Source: Enoplosus armatus
Taxonomy: Eukaryota > Chordata > Actinopteri > Centrarchiformes > Enoplosidae
DNA length: 64,000 bases
Direction of reading: 5' to 3'
Assembly: GCF_043641665.1 (NCBI RefSeq)
Contig: NC_092189.1
Coordinates: 13,484,833 to 13,548,832, forward strand
In this document: piece after piece, positions 60,071 through 64,000 of the stretch
Layout of the letters: each line of letters opens with the position of its first letter
Position numbering within the stretch: the first letter of the stretch is position 1
Translations under genes and position numbers: made by a program
Notes under the pieces: generated by a model
Told to the model about the DNA's origin: nothing
The model's database searches: none
The model's input: the letters and a program-made list of their open reading frames with translations, nothing else

Positions 60071-62352
60071 GTAAGTGACAGAATAGATACAATAGATTTC
60101 ACACACTGACTCGTCCAATTAATATGTCATCAACACTAAAAATCTTAGTTACAGTGTGGAAGTGCATTGCTTGGATCAGGGCGAAGGGTTCTTGATTGCT
60201 GCTCTTAGCTCTTTAGCTGGGAGGCCAACAAATCAGGAATTGTCAGCCATGTAGTATAACATCTCATATTTCAGTGTTGCGATAAGTCCAGTGTATTCAT
60301 TCATTTATTCAGTGTCTTAATCTGCTTATCTCTTTTAGTCCCAGGGAGCCGGATCCTGTCTCAGCATGCACTGTACAGAACATTAAGGGGTTTTAGAATA
60401 AATAATGAATTTCAAATACACAGAATCTAATGGCTCTGACCAGGAGAAAGGTGGAGCACATCCTGTGTATGTGTGATTGATTATCTCGGCTATATCTGTT
60501 GCCACTTATGATCTGTTAGAAATACATCCGCATGGTTCACAGGTTTATAATATATGATGATTTATAATGCCTATAATGGTAATAACCTGGGAATTTGTAA
60601 AACTGATATGTATTAACTTGCTTTTTTGTCTTTGTGTCTTTCTGTTCATACAGAATTTGTTTTCCATTTTTCACAAAAAAATGTTTTATTTTGTTGTTTT
60701 TTATATTTCTCCCTTTGTCATTTTCTGTATTCTCAACTGTCAGAGTGTGTTATGAATGAAGTCAGTCTTTTTGAAAAATATCAGCCGAACAAAAAAATGG
60801 TGATTGTGAAAGTGGCTTTCGATTTCCTCTCTTATCCTCTGATCTTTAGGGGGTTACCATATTCACATAATCACTCACACTTCAAATCTTTTTCTGATGA
60901 ACTTTGGATAAAACGTGTTAATGAAACTTACAGTAACATTAAATTAGGGGCAGCATTCATATTGCAGTGACCTAAATACTGGCCTCATAAAAGACACTGT
61001 TATTGGTATATGTTGTGGTGCAGCCTGGGAATCAGAGCAAACAAAGCAAAGTAAGCGAGACTTAAGCATACACACTTAAGCACACACATGTATTGTATAG
61101 CATGTACACACAAACCCTCTGCTTGGGGAGCGTTGCGTGTGAAGATTGTTGAGTCTGCAGAGCTAAACTCTCTGCTCTGGGCTCTGTCTGCCTTGGTTAT
61201 GCAACACAGGCTCGGCCACACCACACGCTGCCTTCTGATTGGCTTCATGGAGCTGAATGATTTTAATACCCTTCCTCCAAAAGGGTTTCTGTCTGGACTT
61301 CAACTGACTGAGAGCAGAAGTGTTTTGAATGAATGACTGTACTTCATTTTAGAACATCCACAGCACTGAAAAAAAGGCCTACTTTTTCTTCTGCAGTTGG
61401 ACACAACGGAGATCTTAAGCAAAGAAATACTTCTTAACTGTTCTGGGAGGGAGTGAACCGTGTGAACTGAAAGAAGGAAAACAGAGGCAAAACATGAAGC
61501 TAAATCAACAAAGCTAACCTCCTCTGGGTTCTGGTTTCAGTAGTGTAATCAAATATGGGAGGATACTGCACTCCCAAACTGTGACAAGTCAAAATTGAAA
61601 AAGCTGTCTTACATAAGAATCTGAATTCCACTCATGATTACTATGAGATGCATGGGAAAGATTTTTCTATTCGACCCCCTCCAAGACCAAATATAGTGTG
61701 ACCAAAGCTAAGCCCAGAGCCTCAGCAAAGTCCTCAACTATGTAACCATTAAAGAAAAAATTACATTCTGGTTACAGCTTATAAACAACATGGACCACTA
61801 GAGATGAAAATATCTGCACTGGTTATTTCATGCTGCATTTCCCTTGACAAGGCAGCAGGCAAGACTAACACCCATGGAAAATCTTGTTTTGTGATGCAGA
61901 CATGATGTCTCTCAGAATCCGTGCAGTTCTTTCTACAAAGGACTGCTATCTTCCCTAACATGTAACATTTCATCTTTGCTTCTATCTTGCATGGTAAGGC
62001 ACGGGTCAAGTGCACTTTTCCAAACAAGAGAAGAAAAGAACACACACTCATGCCTAGTGCTGTTTCTTTCGGGGTAAAAAAACAAAGCCACACCCTCCTC
62101 TCCGTGGAAACGAAGGAAGAACACGTTGCACGTAACCTCACATTTGTTTTGCATTGAGCAAAGTGTGAGCAAGTCTTTTGTGCTTGCTTGTACTTTGGCA
62201 CCTGCACATACACATACACGTATGAATCATGGTCGCTTTTCTCTACTCAATTACAGAAACCACAGGTGTTGCATAAGCAAACAGCTACTGTGTCAGTAGA
62301 TCACTTCACCTTGCACTTCCAGATATGTATTATCACTGTGTGATATTGTCAC

Positions 62353-62354
<2 letters not shown>
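60071..62354. other. non-coding, nothing secure
   Basis: AT-rich unique sequence. The 146-codon minus-strand ORF at 61779-62219 and the 114-codon ORF at 60626-60970 have no recognised domains or splice support. Confidence 0.45.

Positions 62355-62384
<30 letters not shown>
62355..62384. repeat. (AC)n microsatellite
   Basis: Pure AC run of about 30 bp. Confidence 0.95.
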
Positions 62385-64000
62385 TCAGGTCTGCTGACAG
62401 GCTGAAGAAGCAGAAACAGATGTGACCTAGTAGCACGTCTCCTTCCATCCTGTCTGACCTTCTGTCCCTCTAATGATCAACACGTCAATAACAATCCATG
62501 GCATTACACTGCCTGACCTTGGCCTGCATCAGAGAGAGTAGCACAATGAATCAGATAAAAAAAAACTTTCCCTGTCCCTCTGGTCCAGAGGTGAGTCACC
62601 GTCTAAAACAAACACAACACTTGATGCCAATCATAGCTGTACATGATAAACGCTGAGGGCAGCGACCTGCCTGGCATCACTCCCTGAACAGGCTGTCTGT
62701 GCTGGCCAGGCTGTGTTCTTAGAAATGTTTAGAGATTTCATCATATATTGATTTTCAATGCTTTAGAGTTGTGGGGTCATTTAGTGAATTCAGCTGTATT
62801 TGACTTCTGTCTGTCTGGATCTCTTTTCTGATAACTTGAAAAGTCTGTCTTGTCACAAATTGACACAGTTGTTCTTTTTTTTTCTTTAAAGTCTCCATAG
62901 CTACATATTTGTGGTATTAATATCATCATTATATGATGCATGCTATTTTTATTTCAATTATTATTTTGTTTTTAAATGAGCAATATTATAAAGAACATAG
63001 TTTATACATAAACTACAATAATTCATTCATTAATTATTTAGTAAAGATTGTAATTTTTCATGCTTTCTACCTGCTGAAGTGGCACTTTGGCAGACATAAA
63101 GAGGTTGAATAAGAGTTCTGGGTTAAAAGGCGATTGATTGTGCAGGAAAGCAAACACACGGTCTGACTGCTAGCACACACAAATAGGCGTCTATATCCAA
63201 CCTGTTCAGTTCGTACAGCGAGTGCTGGAACACTCACCAACTCTCAGGCAGTATACATCATGTAACATATATCATATTCTCATACTCAGCTGTCACTTTT
63301 ATGCCCCTGGCTAGAATGGTCCAATTCATTAGTGGGACCTGAGGTTATCTGTGTGGATTTATTTATGAGGTGACAACACAAACTCATAATACTTCATACT
63401 ATGTTATCAAACAGTGTATAAGGTGTGCAGTGAATTATTAGACCCGGGAAGAGAGACAGCAGGCCTATAGAAGGGTCAAGAGTGTGTGTGAGTATGCATG
63501 TGTGCAGTTTTCTTTTTTTTTCACTTCAATGTCCTCACTCCTCACGAGTGCATGTATATGCATGACTAGCTGTCTGTGTGTACATTATGGGTATTGTTTG
63601 CTCAGTTCAGGGAACATTCAACCTAAATATAGAGAGCGAGGTCTGACCTGCCAAAGTTAAGACTTACACAACAACAGACATCACATTAAGGTCAGCCATA
63701 ACGCAAATGGTACTTGGTCACAATTGCGGCAACTGTACGTGCAAGGAATCATAATTCACTGTTGAATTCTTTGAATGAGAAAAACAAGTTGTTACTTATT
63801 TTTTGATTAATTTTTAATCTTTAGGGGGTTCAGGCAAACCCAGTTACATGTGTTTCAAAGTAACAATATTCGACAGACTAAATATGAACTTAAATTCAAC
63901 TAGACTAAAGTAAAAGTTACTTTTTACATTATTATTTTGCAACTGCATCATTGTAAGATGTATAATGAATAAATGAGGCCTTCTTTAAGGACAATTCCAG
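62385..64000. other. non-coding, nothing seen
   Basis: AT-rich unique sequence. AT-core motifs (AATTCATTCATTAATTATTT near 63020) suggest at most a weak CNE-like patch. Confidence 0.45.

Noticed and set aside
61779..62219. 146-codon minus-strand ORF
   Set aside because: Cys-rich but patternless, no start context, domain or splice support.
1..64000. CRISPR array, bacterial operon or phage
   Set aside because: Composition, microsatellites and repeat families are those of a fish nuclear genome; no spaced direct-repeat array or prokaryotic gene is present.

Overview
The window looks like nuclear DNA of a ray-finned (teleost) fish, probably a percomorph. It is AT-rich, with long dinucleotide microsatellites (about twenty GT/AC, GA/CT and AT tracts), very little continuous coding sequence, and dispersed repeats of kinds I know from teleost genomes: a hAT element, a Tc1-like relic, a TTAA-bounded short element, LINE 3' tails and tRNA-derived SINE pieces. 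Nothing suggests a bacterial, organellar or viral source. No complete gene of a recognisable family is present. Family names for repeats come from memory of typical fish repeats; no search was run.

Layout. 1-620 holds a GC-rich, exon-like block (376-611) and a possible terminal exon (167-323). 621-7490 is non-coding, with one repeat (5305-5740) and two blocks that read like conserved non-coding elements (CNEs). 7623-9232 is the best-resolved feature: a 1,594-bp hAT transposon with matching terminal inverted repeats, a perfect 8-bp target duplication and a surviving transposase C-terminus. 9233-16840 is repeat-poor DNA with microsatellites, a SINE-like piece and one degenerate repeat. 16840-23100 is the densest run of CNE-like sequence, with an exon-like CpG-rich segment at 19646-19788. 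23600-28400 carries a Tc1-like relic, a near-perfect hairpin and more microsatellites. 28506-28676 is a candidate last coding exon. 33220-34058 holds a TATA-box promoter-like sequence followed by a 43-codon ORF behind a strong splice acceptor. 35066-36150 contains CpG-rich exon-like pieces on the minus strand. 37551-38038 holds a near-identical direct duplication and 40251-40294 a perfect 44-bp palindrome. 41190-54250 is CNE-like blocks alternating with LINE tails and microsatellites. 55429-60070 holds a 117-codon minus-strand ORF, two short exon-like segments with good splice sites, and a 364-bp TTAA-bounded element. The rest is featureless.

Interpretation. The simplest reading is a gene-poor region, intergenic or inside long introns, near a developmental regulator: many AT-rich blocks carry homeodomain-type TAATTA, octamer and CRE-like motifs. 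That is inference; without alignment to other fish neither CNE status nor the candidate exons can be confirmed. The exon-like segments lie on both strands and do not join into one gene model. I found no system that I would call new; the most checkable observations are the hAT boundaries, the hairpin and palindrome, the repeated pairing of opposed GT/AC tracts, and the candidate exons.
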